This document shows positions 13,901-24,300 of a DNA stretch of 64,000 nt, piece by piece. The stretch comes from Elysia crispata (Eukaryota > Mollusca > Gastropoda > Plakobranchidae): positions 78,501 to 142,500 of the forward strand of contig JAWDGP010000850.1 in the NCBI GenBank assembly GCA_033675545.1, written 5' to 3'. Every line of letters begins with the position of its first letter. The first letter of the stretch is position 1. The notes under the pieces are model-generated. The model saw only the letters and a list, made by a program, of their open reading frames with translations. It was not told where the DNA came from and did no database searches. The position numbers and the translations under genes are program-made.

Positions 13901-16900
13901 ACATTGTCCTCAACTCGAACAATGAGCCCTGTGTCACCCTCATAGCGGCCTGCAATCACCTTCACATGGTCACCCATCTTGAAGAATTTGCGGAGCTCAT
14001 AGTAAGGAAACTCCAGAGGATCCTGCAGTGGATAAAAAAGTAAAATATTGTTCAGCAAAAAGAAAAAAGGTGGTTAACTTTGGCATAGATCTATTCTGAT
14101 ATTGATCCTTCTTCCCTTTCTTGCCTAGTAAGGCAACAAGTAATCAAAACAAAAGAAGTTATAAACATTTGCATAACATCAGTAATTGTTGGATCAAAAG
14201 GCCGTTATTCAACCAGCCCCATAAAATGAGCAGTTTTATATTTACTACAGCATCCAAAACAGTGCTCATTAAAAAAATGCAAATTTTTTCTCAAATCAGA
14301 AGGGAGCACTCCCAAAAAAAACAGACACATAACAAAATCTTGCCTGATATCAGCCACCCTTGTTGCATTTGAATTGGATTGAGGGGGAAAAACCCCAGAA
14401 AGCATTAAAAGTCAATTTACGATTCACTTGACTACCATAACCTTAAGTTACTGGATCATAAATAAAAAAAAATTAGAAATAAGAATATCATTTAATCCCT
14501 TTCTATTTTTTCATTCTAACCTTCTAAAAAAAACAACAGATCTTACAATATGTTAAGCAAGAATTTTTTATACCATACATTTTCTTTGGTCTGCTAGAAA
14601 CTGCCTTTTTTTTTTTTTTTGATTGTTTAAAAATATCTCACCTTTAGGACTTCATGACGAGGAAGGATGGTGATCTTGTTGCCATCAACCTTGATGACTT
14701 TGCCCGGAAGATGCTGCAACTCACCCTCAGCCACCATTACCCGATCTCCAGGAGCGAAGGTGTGGGATATCTCGGAAGCCTGTTTCTCAGGAACCACTGG
14801 GTCAAAGCTAAGGAATATAACACTATTTGCTCGACTTGATAAATACTGCACTTGAACTTAGAGATATGTTCCTCTTTTTTTATATTTTCATAGGAAAAAA
14901 AATTTTTTTTTTGGACAGAAGCTTTGATTGAAGCAAAATTTGCACCATTTAGAAACCTAGAAAAATGGATTGACTAAAAAGTCAACTTATTTGAATTTGA
15001 CATGAGCTACAAACGACTCATTTGTTTGGATGCAAGACATGGCAGACAGCTCTCAGTCAAGAAAAGCCCCATTTTTTGTTTTTTTTTGTGATGAAATATT
15101 GTTCAGGTATTGACGAAGGCAACTAAAATGAAAAAATTAAAACTTGCACGGGAACAAGAAAACAAGTAAATGCACTGTAAAGTATGAACAATGATGAAAA
15201 AGTTAAGGATCACAAAAATCAACTCTTAAAAAATAACCTGAAGGGATGTCATAATTTTTTGTTGGCTTTTTTTTAGTTCTAGAAACTCATGGATTTTGGT
15301 TCCAATTTAATTTGCATCAAAACTTGTGCTTTGATTAATATTTGATTTTTGTTTCAGTATATAAAAAACAGACATGTGAAAAAAAAAAGGCAGAGCTTAA
15401 AATTTTCACGTTTTTTTTTTTTTTTGATACCGCAATATTAGCAATTATTTCATCTAAGGATGGCTCTACAAAAAATTTTTTTTTTTTCAGAGGGGGAAAG
15501 GGTATTGCAACTTTCTCATTTTTTTTTTTTGTCATTATTTACCAAACCAGAATTGAGTAAATGTAAAGTGAGAAAAGATCACCATAACATATTATTTCAC
15601 TTTATCATCATCATCCACAAGGACTATCATTTTTGAGGCTCAAATCTCACTAGAAGTAGAAATTTGTCAAAAGCAATTTATAAATTAGACCCAAATCAAT
15701 AGACACTGCACTAAATCAGCCTATGATCTCAAAAGACTCAGTGCAGATTCCAAAACTTTGAGGTTCCAAGCATAGATATTTTAAGGATACACTCAACCTG
15801 CATCCCTTCCGGCTGATCTTCAAATTTCTCCAGTTCTGCCAGCGTGGGCTTGATACCCTCTGCAATCTAAAACAAAGAATATGGAAGTGTTATTTGTTTT
15901 TTTTTTCACAAAGTTATGCAAAGAATGTTTATAAATGAGGAAAGCTCGTAAGCACAAAGTGCACAGTATTTATTTTGCACTGCACGAGAAATGTTTAATA
16001 TTTTTTGGCAATATGATTTTAGGTCTATTGCACGTTTAAACCTATGAGGAATTGTAAGATATACTGGTGATGACACCTTGTCTGACTATCAATGTTACTT
16101 TAATAGCAATCCATCACACTAAAATTGACTTGGCATGTACATAGTCAAAAGCTTTACTGATTTTCAAGAGATGCAAAAAAAAAAGCTAACATTTTCAACA
16201 TTAATGAAGCTGGACAATAATTTCCCTAAGTGACACTTATAAATAGCCTCTTTATTTTCTTAAACAATCTCTGGGCATTATAAAATTCAGATTATTAAAA
16301 AAAATTTAGCTTTGTATTGGTGAATCATAAATGTCTTTCTATCGCACTCCAATATTATATTTATTTTTTTTATATATATATATTAATAAATATAAAAAAA
16401 AATCACTTAGCCTTACAATGGCAGACATAGCAAAGACTTTGAATAAGAACCCTTTGCTGTCATATCTGTTGCCTTCAAAGACAATAAAGTCACCATCTGA
16501 TGCTATTTCACCTCCAATTGCCCTGTGGAATTTGATTAAAAATGTTTACATTAACTGTTTGGCATAATAAAAGAAATTTAATTCATGGCAAACCTCTCAA
16601 CAATTTAGGGCAATTTATATCTGTTAGAGGGCAAAAAAATTTAAGAATTTCCTTAATATCATGAAATATTCTAAAGATTGCTCCCAAACTGCAAATTTTG
16701 CTATTGAATAATTGTGAGAGAAATTTTTAAAAAAAAAGGTAAAGTATCAGAAGGTAATATTTTTATATTCACCTGATCCCTTCTACATCAAAAAGTTTCT
16801 GTGGAGGACGCCGTTTCCTCTTTTTCTGATCCTGATTTAGTGAGCTGCGCATCACTCCTCGAGGCCTGGTGTAGTCAATGCGAGGAATAAGTTTAAGCCA

Positions 16901-19900
16901 CACCTCATTCTGAGAAGGGTATACTACATCCACCTGATATGAAAAACAAGGAAGAGTTAAGAGGTAAATGCTAAAAAATTGATCAGACCGTGAAGGATGC
17001 CCACAAAGTTCATAAACAAGTAGCAGTAAAGGTAAAAAAATGTTAATTTTTTTTTTTTTTTTTGGTAGCAGTAAGTAAATAGGGTAAAATAACAAATATC
17101 AATCCTCTCTAGTAAATATTTAAAAGTAACAGGCGTAATATATATTTTCAAACACTAGGGTAAGATGAGAACATAGCAAAGAGCTTGAAGTGAGACTGAT
17201 GCATTTCTTGAGCATTTTTATCTTCCTTATGCTTGAGAATCATGGACCTTTTCACCACAGCAGACTTATAGAGTAAAGATACTGGGTACAGAACTGACAC
17301 GCTATCAAAGACTTTTGTGAATCTCCTACAGAGATAGGTTCAAAGACCTTTAAATCTCATCTTTGAGAAGATGTAAAACGATCAAGTATGGACATACAAT
17401 AAGATCAACAAGTCTTGCAAAGATAATCCTCAAGGATATCGTACAGGGAAAGAGCAGGTGGGGTAAGCAGAAAAATATATGAAATGACATCAATGACAGC
17501 ATGATAGAGTAAGATTATATATATATATGAAAAATTTCTTGTTCTGAAGAGTTCAATATGAGTGCTTGTTCCTTTCACCTTTATATCACAAACTCTCACA
17601 TTCTGCCGATCATTATATGCAAAAAGTTTGTGCAACTGTCACTTTGACTTTCAGAATAACCTTTTTGAGATTTAAGACAATTTAACTTATCCATATTTTA
17701 TCAAGGAAATATATGATAGTAACCTCTTGTTCTTGAAAAAGTTTCAACAAAAGTTTGCGAGGAATTTGTCTTGAGAACAAAACAAAGATATCAAAATGAT
17801 AATCATATGACCAAAAAGATTACCACATTTCCAGTTATCTGAAATGTATTTGAAACAATTTCTTTCTCTTCCATGAAAAATCAACAAATAGTACAATAAA
17901 ACTTACAAATTCAGTCTTAATCAATCAAAGTGGTTTGCAGAAAACAAAATATTATCATTAGGCACTTCACACATTTTTTTTTATTTTGCAATTCCCTTCC
18001 AACATTATTCCAAAGTAAATTGTTCATAACTTTCTTTTTAAATAGTAGAAAGGTTAATTTAAGGAGAGAAAATGTTAAAAACTGAAGGCTATTGACTTTG
18101 ATATTAAACAAAGACTTGCCTTAAATATAATTTACCTGTGCAAGATCATCCTTAAAGACTCCTCTTTTCAATCTGACCCAAGCTTTTGGTTTTAGGGTGG
18201 CCGTCTCCTTTACAACCTTTAGCACATCAGTCATTTCCTTAATAGGAACCATCTGAAATCCATAGTTTAAGCCTCGTTAATAAAATATGCTAAAACTTTT
18301 TACTTATGCCTTGTCAATTAAAGAAGGATAATTTATCCCAATGTTTCAAACATTTTAATATCAGAGTGTACAAGAAAAGAAACAAAACATGCAAAATTGC
18401 AAAAAAAAATTTGCTAAACTACTCTTACATATCGAGGGTCCAAAAATAAAATTACTCCTGTTGACAATGATAAAATTATTTCCAATCCAAACAAATATTT
18501 CGTGCCCTTACATTTTTGTTTTGTTTTGAGGCTAAAGAGATTAAGCACTGATTACAAATTATATGAAGCTGTAGGTAAAAAAAAAAAAAAAAAAACAATG
18601 CCAAGCCATGATCTATTCCTAGGCTGTAAAGATTAAGTTAAAAAAAATGGTAGAAACATGCAAAGGTTAAAGCCATGTCTCCGCCTTTCATAACATTCTT
18701 TTAAGCTTCCTGATGAAGATTCTGTTACAATGCAATTTTGATATTAGAGTGTCTCTTCAACTTCATTGTCATTTTTAGTCGAGAAAAAGAGAAAGAAATA
18801 AAAAAATTCAACCTGTTGCTTGTAATAGCCCATCCTCAGGTTGCCGATCCCTTCAATGGCTTGCTTCACATGAGTTTGCTTGAAAGCCTCTATGTAGATG
18901 TAGCCTTTCAAGCCTTCCTTGCAGACCACTGACATGATTTGCAGAGGCTGACAGAGAAAAAACATACTTTCAATTAACGGACATTGACTTGAGACATTAA
19001 CTTCCTCTTTTAGAAAGGCTTCAAAATCGATTGTTAAAAAGTGTTAAACTCTATTTTTCTTTTTTTTTCTGCCCTCTTTGAAAATGATTTAACAGAGAGA
19101 TCATCTAAGGCAACATATATTTTTTAGATATTAAAAACGTAATCCAATCTATTTGTCCCCTTTTTGAGATTATCAGATATTTTTCATATCATTATAACCA
19201 TCAATTTCCTGCATTAATTAATAGCATACTTTAACATATAACTTAAATTCTTCCACCAGACCCATTGATTCAGTACCCATTCCAATTTAATCGAATTAAA
19301 CTTCTGAATATTTTTTACCATCAGTAGTTTGTATGGCAGGGAAGTTCTAGTATTGATTAGCTTTTTGTCCGATGTAGTGATCATCCCCAATGAGATTTTC
19401 AATAGAAAATAGCTTTCAATTTCTTCACAAGTCTAAAGAAACCATCAATCTTTGGGTCTAGACCTACTTCTAGAAATACCAATCATAGTCCTTTAGATGA
19501 GGAAAAAGGCCAATGGTATAAATCTGACATTGAATGAAAAGTTGAATGTGGAAAAGTAAGCTGATCAATTAATGAAAAAGGTAATGACGGGACAATTTCG
19601 GACAATCTAGATCTAAAGTCAGATGAAGTTGGGATGAAGGATTAACCGTTTATGTAGAGATAGATAGATATATTTGAACAGTGAGAAAAATAAAATGGCC
19701 TTGTTTTTCATATTTTTTTTATATTGATTGTACAAAGATAATTACTTATGTCTATTTTTAGGAAAGTGTGATCGATAAAATATTATGTATGCTTCTTGAC
19801 TAGGGATAAAATGAAAGTTCAGACTGAGGCTCTGTGATGTCAGTAGTTAAATAAAAAAATCACAGGGTAAGGCAGACCTCTTCAGTGAATTGATATGTGA

Positions 19901-22900
19901 TCATCTTTCTCATCAAATGAATGACTGTTGCCATCTCCTCTCCTATGCGACATTTGACTACCCAGAGATTAGGATCCCTGCAAAATAAAAACAATTCAGT
20001 ACGTCCCTTTCCATGCCACAAAATAATGTTGATGGAGAAGACATATAAAATAGCATGAAATCGAAAGTAAGGATTTCATTCATTTTTATTTGAAATATTT
20101 GTTGAGTTTTCATATATCTATTTTCACAAAATGTACCATTCACTTGATATTTCTTTGTTAAAAAACTGGATGTTAAAAAATTAAATTGGCTGATTCCGAT
20201 AAATTTATAAAAGCTTATCAATTTTGCAAAGTAAATCAAATGTCTTCTGCATAGCCCTATCCTAAGAAGTGACACATTTCAAATAAAATTGTACCACTTT
20301 ACTCATTTAGACAGAGCGTAAAAAGGAATAGAAATTCTCAAATTTCTAGCAAATAGATAAAATTATGTTATACATTGGCTAAAATCTCATATTTAACACA
20401 GCAAGTGAAGCAGTGCATGAGCAAAAACAAGTTGCAAGATAGATGTGTATAGGAAAAGAGATACACACTTGACTCCTGGCAAACGCCCTTGCTGAGTGAT
20501 CTCATCAGACATCTCCTCTCCTTCCCCATAGCGGTCCGCTGTAGAGGCATCGCCAAATTTTGTCCTGTAGTATTCCTCTATCTCATCCTCTCGTTGGATC
20601 CTGAATGTACAAATTTCATTAAAAAATTGAAAAAAAAATTCAAAAGCATATTTAGACTCAATGGATAAAATTGGAAAGGTTCTTCAATTCAAGGTGAGTC
20701 ACTTATACGTATTGAAAGATTTCCAAGAGGATAACAGAAATAAATTAAAAAAAAAATATTTCTATGTAGTAGCTACCATCTGTTAAAAGAACTAAAAACA
20801 CTCTTTTTAGTGTTGGTGTTTTCATTTTTTTCCATGGCTTATGACTTGACGAGAAAATTTTTTTCAAGAGAACTTACTCCCACATATGCCTAAGCCTTTG
20901 GTGGCTTTCAATCTCTCGCTCTGATGTGTCGTATGTTGATTTTCGATCGATAATTTCCTCTGCCCCTTCTTCCCACTCAACATCATCTTCATCGTCATCA
21001 TCATCCACGTCTGCAGATAGAATTAAAAAAAAAATTAATGAAGAAATTCTTTAATGAATTTTGAGTTCATGCCAGGGTATAAAGGGCTTCCTTTAGCATG
21101 AGAAATAGTAAATTAATGAAGATGTATCTTATTACTAATTACACCCATTAAAATAAAAAAAAACTCTATGGAACAAGATCTTTCAAGAGATATTCATTCG
21201 AGCTAGTCAATAAACATAAAGTATTAAAAGATTGTCAGTTAAAGTCGTAGCCTGAGAGTGAAACTTCTTTAATATCCAAGTTGGATAACTAGGCGGTAGG
21301 GAATGTTGGTCTTCACTGAAGATAGTGAAGCTCAGTAATTTTACCAGAAGTCTCATAAGAAGCCCAACAAGAGTAATATTCATGGTAAAATACTGCTAAA
21401 ATGTTAAGAAGCCCAATGAGAGCAATATTTATAGTAAAATACTGTTAAAAATGTTAAGATGCCCAACAAGAGCAATATAAACAGTAAAGAACTGCTAAAA
21501 ATGCTAACACCTAAATACAAGGCTAAGGCAAAATCTCCAATTCAGTTTTCTTTCGCTCATAATTCACCTGGCTGAAACAAAATATATGTTTTAGTAAAAC
21601 TATGATTTCAGTTTAACAATGTTTCATTGCAAATTGTTTAAATCCCTCCAAATGTCTCTTAAAAAATCTTTTATTGATGCTAAAACAGTGAATCATCTTG
21701 TAACTCAAGTCAAATGTCTTATGAGGGAATCTGCAAAAAATATACATGTATTTTGCTTGATTACAAAAGAGGGCTAAAACATTCGGTATTTGTTTAAACT
21801 CAAACCCATTTACATAGATGCCACCCAAGTCTGAAAATTTTGCCTGAACTTTTTTCACTCCCCACCCCACACTCCTCAGCACCAATTACTAATTCTCAAT
21901 TATAATATGTGCTAATTCTGCGTCACAGATAAGAGTTAGATGAAGTACATCTATTACAACATTTTTTACCACCATTTGTTTACATTTCAGCCCCGACTGC
22001 AAGCCAAGTTAGAGTTGTGTCGAGCAAAAGGTCAGCTGGATTCTTACCTGCCTCCTGGATGATAAATCCAAGAGCTCCTTTTTTCTTCTTCTTCCTAGCC
22101 CTGTGCTCTTCTTCATCATCTTCCTCATCGTCATAATCCTAAAAAAAAAAAAAGAATTGAAAAGCAAGCATCATACTATGTTTTATACACTACCAATGAG
22201 AATCCCACATCAAGCATAATTTCTTTTAAAGTTATAACCAATAGAAGTAAACAGCTTCACAAAGTAATACTGCAAGTGTCTTTCTTTGTCTTAGACTCAG
22301 AGTACTATGTATGCCGAAAGAAATTACCTCAAGCCATACCTTTTGTGCTTTGTTCGTTTAAATTTCAAATGTTGAAAAGCTGGTTCTTAGCGGCAGGTAC
22401 GTTTCAGAAATATTAACGTAAAAAAAAATATGTGGTAGTGAAGGAATTTGTCATTGGAAAAATCCCACTTCTGCAGTATTATTCAAATGACATTGTGGAA
22501 GAGTAAGCACACAATGAATCTCTCTCACAAAGACTTTATATTTCAGAACTAGGCTTAGTTACAAAAAAATTATCTATATCAACACAATGCTTCGCCAAAA
22601 TCAATCTCAACTTATTTTTCAATAGTAGAGGAAAATACGGAAAATTGACCGATTGAAATGACCTTAAAAGACTCTTTTTTACCCTAAAGATAGACTATTA
22701 CCTCAAAAAAAAAAAAAAGGTCACAATGAGTATTCTCATATCTCTGAGAAAAATAATTATGCTAGCAATATAAAAATAAATTATAATGTGTTTCTTACGT
22801 TCAAGGTATTTCAAATTACCAGTCCTATTATTAGAATAAAAGAAGTTTTCTTCTCACATCTTCATCACCAAGATCCTCTCCTTCGGGCTCTTCGCTGTCG

Positions 22901-23130
22901 CCATCTTTTTCCTCTTCTTTCCCATCACTCTCCTCAGCCTCATCATCTATGGCCCGGCCCTGTGAGTCTCCGTCGTTATCACTGTCTTCATTCTTGTCAC
23001 TCTCATCGCCTTTGTCACTGCCATGGTTGCTGCCTCCCCCACCACTGTTTTTATCACTAGCGTCACCATCATCTGAACCTGCTTTGTCACTTTCATTGCC
23101 AGAGAAGTTATCATCTTCACTGTCCGACAT
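1170..23130 (-). CDS. SUPT5H: Transcription elongation factor SPT5 (DSIF large subunit), 24 coding exons
   Basis: SPT5 pairs with SPT4 to form DSIF, which binds RNA polymerase II in the nucleus, clamps the elongation complex and controls promoter-proximal pausing and processivity. I assembled 24 coding exons on GT-AG junctions with matching phases. They total 3,270 nt, giving 1,089 residues, against 1,087 for human SPT5. Visible order: acidic Ser/Asp/Glu N-terminus (1-120), NGN domain (about 210-295), KOW1 (about 306-350), KOW2 and KOW3 (about 457-548), KOW4 (about 572-612), KOW5 (about 633-688), KOW6 (about 735-787), Thr-Pro CTR (about 790-970) and a final KOW (about 1042-1089). The ATG at 23130 starts MSDSEDDNF, close to human MSDSEDSNF. 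A 5' UTR exon is likely at 25201-25430. The largest introns are the first (2.1 kb) and the last (3.2 kb). A possible polyadenylation signal is AATAAA on the minus strand at 224-229, with weaker ATTAAA nearer the stop. Identity is secure; exon edges rest on reading, not transcripts. Confidence 0.95.
3014..3597. repeat. 145-bp direct repeats flanking a tRNA-like SINE in SPT5 intron 24
   Basis: Positions 3014-3159 and 3453-3597 carry the same segment. Both begin TCTCGAGCTA and run through TTTGTGGTTGA to GACTGCTTTCTTTA, with scattered differences. The roughly 290 bp between the copies contain the tRNA-like element at 3320-3425. This could be a tandem duplication or the long ends of a composite element. 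Confidence 0.6.
3320..3425 (+). repeat. tRNA-derived SINE-like segment
   Basis: An A-box-like run TTCAGTGGTTAAGTGCCTGC (3331-3350) is followed about 40 bp later by a perfect B-box GGTTCGATCCC (3391-3401). The segment lacks a clean tRNA cloverleaf, so it is a SINE head or tRNA relic rather than a working tRNA gene. Confidence 0.5.
4469..4564 (-). CDS. SUPT5H: SPT5 coding exon 23 (residues 1010-1041)
   Basis: Encodes [20 protein letters not shown] and [12 protein letters not shown] (human [24 protein letters not shown]). 96 nt, phase 0 at both ends, donor GTGAGG. Confidence 0.95.
4825..4967. repeat. (ATC)n/(ATT)n microsatellite in SPT5 intron 22
   Basis: About 140 bp of CAT/ATT triplets with a few interruptions (AAATTTATT, CGTCAT). 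Open reading frames here (poly-Asn/Asp on the minus strand) are by-products of the repeat. Confidence 0.95.
5370..5482 (-). CDS. SUPT5H: SPT5 coding exon 22 (residues 972-1009)
   Basis: Encodes [20 protein letters not shown] and [17 protein letters not shown], matching human SSDWVTTDIQVKVRDTYLD and TGVIRSV. Donor GTATGT, phase 0. Confidence 0.93.
6904..7044 (-). CDS. SUPT5H: SPT5 coding exon 21 (CTR2, residues 925-972)
   Basis: Encodes [20 protein letters not shown] and [20 protein letters not shown], matching human [20 protein letters not shown]. Acceptor CAACAG, donor GTTTGT, phase 1. Confidence 0.93.
7670..7842 (-). CDS. SUPT5H: SPT5 coding exon 20 (CTR, residues 867-925)
   Basis: Encodes [40 protein letters not shown] and [15 protein letters not shown], a Ser/Thr-Pro rich segment like human CTR2. 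The donor GTCTGT is weak, but phase 1 joins correctly to the next exon. Confidence 0.9.
8709..8942 (-). CDS. SUPT5H: SPT5 coding exon 19 (CTR1 Thr-Pro repeats, residues 789-867)
   Basis: Encodes about seven short repeats around Thr-Pro such as [20 protein letters not shown] and [16 protein letters not shown], then [11 protein letters not shown]. This is the CTR1 region that P-TEFb (CDK9) phosphorylates in metazoan SPT5 to switch DSIF from pausing to elongation. It ends in phase 2. Confidence 0.95.
9228..9333 (-). CDS. SUPT5H: SPT5 coding exon 18 (KOW6, residues 754-789)
   Basis: Encodes [20 protein letters not shown] and [14 protein letters not shown], matching human [20 protein letters not shown]. 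It ends in phase 2, donor GTTAGT. Confidence 0.96.
9970..10165 (-). CDS. SUPT5H: SPT5 coding exon 17 (linker and KOW6 start, residues 689-754)
   Basis: Encodes [20 protein letters not shown], a Gly/Arg-rich stretch with [13 protein letters not shown], then [11 protein letters not shown]. Human has [20 protein letters not shown] and ELIGQTVRISQGPYKG. The GC-rich Gly/Arg segment is the richest CpG patch in the gene. Confidence 0.95.
10778..10903 (-). CDS. SUPT5H: SPT5 coding exon 16 (KOW5, residues 647-688)
   Basis: Encodes [20 protein letters not shown] and [20 protein letters not shown], matching human [20 protein letters not shown]. 126 nt, phase 0; donor GTGATA. Confidence 0.97.
11353..11478 (-). 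CDS. SUPT5H: SPT5 coding exon 15 (KOW4-KOW5, residues 605-646)
   Basis: Encodes [20 protein letters not shown] and [15 protein letters not shown]. The second part starts KOW5 (human IHVKDIVKVIDGPHS). 126 nt, phase 0. Confidence 0.95.
12519..12588 (-). CDS. SUPT5H: SPT5 coding exon 14 (KOW4, residues 581-604)
   Basis: Encodes [20 protein letters not shown] and MHNK, matching human [20 protein letters not shown]. 70 nt; donor GTAAGT. Confidence 0.96.
12901..12998 (-). CDS. SUPT5H: SPT5 coding exon 13 (residues 549-581)
   Basis: Encodes [20 protein letters not shown] and [12 protein letters not shown] (human [20 protein letters not shown]). It leads into KOW4. It ends in phase 2, donor GTAAGT. 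Confidence 0.96.
13867..14022 (-). CDS. SUPT5H: SPT5 coding exon 12 (KOW3, residues 497-548)
   Basis: Encodes [20 protein letters not shown] and [20 protein letters not shown], almost identical to human KOW3. 156 nt, phase 0 at both ends. Confidence 0.97.
14642..14807 (-). CDS. SUPT5H: SPT5 coding exon 11 (KOW2, residues 441-496)
   Basis: Encodes [20 protein letters not shown] and [20 protein letters not shown], clear KOW2 residues (human [20 protein letters not shown]). Acceptor TTCCTTAG, donor GTGAGA, phase 0 at the end. Confidence 0.95.
15793..15866 (-). CDS. SUPT5H: SPT5 coding exon 10 (residues 417-441)
   Basis: Encodes [20 protein letters not shown] followed by GMQV. A better-looking donor (CAG|GTTGAG at 15797) would break the frame with the next exon. 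The donor GA|GTGTAT five bases downstream keeps phase 2 and yields EGMQVDFDPVVP, so I chose it. Confidence 0.85.
16417..16522 (-). CDS. SUPT5H: SPT5 coding exon 9 (KOW1-KOW2 linker, residues 381-416)
   Basis: Encodes [20 protein letters not shown] and [13 protein letters not shown], matching the human linker [20 protein letters not shown]. Donor GTAAGG, phase 0. Confidence 0.95.
16773..16933 (-). CDS. SUPT5H: SPT5 coding exon 8 (KOW1, residues 328-381)
   Basis: Encodes [20 protein letters not shown], then a basic linker [17 protein letters not shown]. This matches human [20 protein letters not shown] and FKRPPQRLFDAEKI. It ends in phase 2. Confidence 0.96.
18136..18252 (-). CDS. SUPT5H: SPT5 coding exon 7 (NGN to KOW1, residues 289-327)
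   Basis: Encodes [20 protein letters not shown] and [19 protein letters not shown]. The second part begins KOW1 (human KPKSWVRLKRGIYKDDIAQ). 117 nt, phase 0 at both ends; acceptor TTTCAG, donor GTAAAT. Confidence 0.97.
18813..18947 (-). CDS. SUPT5H: SPT5 coding exon 6 (NGN domain, residues 244-288)
   Basis: Encodes [20 protein letters not shown] and [20 protein letters not shown], nearly the human [27 protein letters not shown] block. 135 nt, phase 0 at both ends. Confidence 0.97.
19878..19977 (-). CDS. SUPT5H: SPT5 coding exon 5 (NGN domain start, residues 210-243)
   Basis: Encodes [20 protein letters not shown] and [14 protein letters not shown], the first half of the NGN domain that contacts SPT4 and the polymerase clamp. 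It ends in phase 0 at a weak donor, GTCTGC. Confidence 0.95.
20469..20600 (-). CDS. SUPT5H: SPT5 coding exon 4 (residues 166-210)
   Basis: Encodes [18 protein letters not shown] and [17 protein letters not shown], matching human REEELGEYYMKKYA and ELSDDITQQQLLPGVK. The donor is a weak GTGTGT, required to complete the Lys codon before DPNLW in the next exon. Confidence 0.93.
20878..21010 (-). CDS. SUPT5H: SPT5 coding exon 3 (residues 122-166)
   Basis: Encodes [20 protein letters not shown] and then a charged helix ending HQRLRHMW, matching human residues around QWEDGAEDI and ARRLQNLW. Acceptor CTGCAG, donor GTAAGT; it ends in phase 2. Confidence 0.92.
21358..21508. repeat. Three-copy 49-50 bp tandem repeat in SPT5 intron 2
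   Basis: The GCCCAA anchor recurs at about 21362, 21411 and 21461, each followed by GAGNAATAT and GTAAA(A/G)(T/A)ACTG(C/T)TAAAA. Copies are diverged. Confidence 0.7.
22048..22138 (-). CDS. SUPT5H: SPT5 coding exon 2 (residues 92-122)
   Basis: Encodes [20 protein letters not shown] followed by [10 protein letters not shown]: an acidic run, a basic patch, then the counterpart of human HGGFILDEA. Acceptor TTTTTTAG, donor GTAAGA; it ends in phase 1. Confidence 0.9.
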
Positions 23131-23136
23131 GTTGAT
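22858..23136 (-). CDS. SUPT5H: SPT5 coding exon 1 (residues 1-91)
   Basis: Acceptor TTATTTTCAG, six UTR bases, then ATG at 23130. It encodes an acidic, Ser/Asp/Gly-rich segment ending in GEDLGDED. Donor GTGAGAAG; it ends in phase 0. This matches the acidic, disordered N-terminus of metazoan SPT5. Confidence 0.9.
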
Positions 23137-24265
23137 CTGAAAATAATAAAATTATTAATGATAAAGCATTGTGTTTTTATATAATCATAATAAATGTTTT
23201 GGACTCAATGATCAACCAACAGGTTGGGCTAAAGTTTATAGTTTTCTCAGATTCAAATTATTATCACTGTTTCAAAGCAAGCTGATTTGAATTTTACGGT
23301 CAAAGACTGTAATGACCTAGTGAGCTTTTATAAAAAAAAAAAATTATACTTTGCTCATTTTTTTATATATATATTATATATAGCAGTTTGGTATTTAAAT
23401 AACAAACCTATTTAATATATTGATAGTGTTCTTGCTGGATTGGATATGAATTTTTTTTTTTTCATTTTTTCTCTCAAAATAAAAAGCAAAATACAGAAAA
23501 ACACTGATGAAAACTAGAAATAGAATACATGCAAAACCAAATATGAGTGCTATAAACTTCTAAATCAGTTTCACATATATACATATAAACTATCCTGATT
23601 AAATCACGAATATATAAGAAAAACTTTACGATGCAGTCCCAGCAGAAGAAGAAAAACTTTGGTTTGGAAATGTTCTAATATATGGAAAAAGTTGGTCCTT
23701 TGTTTTCTATAATTGGTTCAACCAATGCCATGCCAAACTTATTTACTTAACAAAACTATGCTGACCTCACTTCTTCACACATGAAAACATAAAATATTTT
23801 ATCATAAAATCACCTTCTTTTTCTGTCTCAATCAATTTTTCCAATACCTCTTTGGTGAGAGCATGCAGTATACTATGACTGTTTTCATGAGAAACAAATT
23901 AAATTTCAATGGTTTTTTCGTAGGAGGTGAAAGGCTGAGCTGCTCGTTTATTTCAAGTCTATATGAAATTGATATAAAGTTTCCCATAGGTATTTGTTGC
24001 AAATTGAGCCAGCTCCACATAGTCAAGTTAAATTTTTTTCTTTGCCGCTTGTTGACCTCGTCTTTATAAATACCAACTTGAATTCTTAATTTTTTTAATG
24101 AGAGTGAGATAGAGAAAGAGAGGGAGGAGATTAATTTAAAATGTACATAAACCATGCAGATTAATTATTACTTGCCAGAAGTAGAGATCAATATAGTGTT
24201 GTTTATAATAAAAAGCAGTTATACTCTAAATAATTATTCAGAAATAGGCAAAGGAAAGTGAGACA

Positions 24266-24269
24266 GAAG

Positions 24270-24300
<31 letters not shown>
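24266..24300. repeat. (GA)n microsatellite in SPT5 intron 1
   Basis: AGAAGATAGAGAGAGAG continuing to 24300. Simple repeat within the 2.1-kb first intron, which otherwise shows nothing recognisable. Confidence 0.9.
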
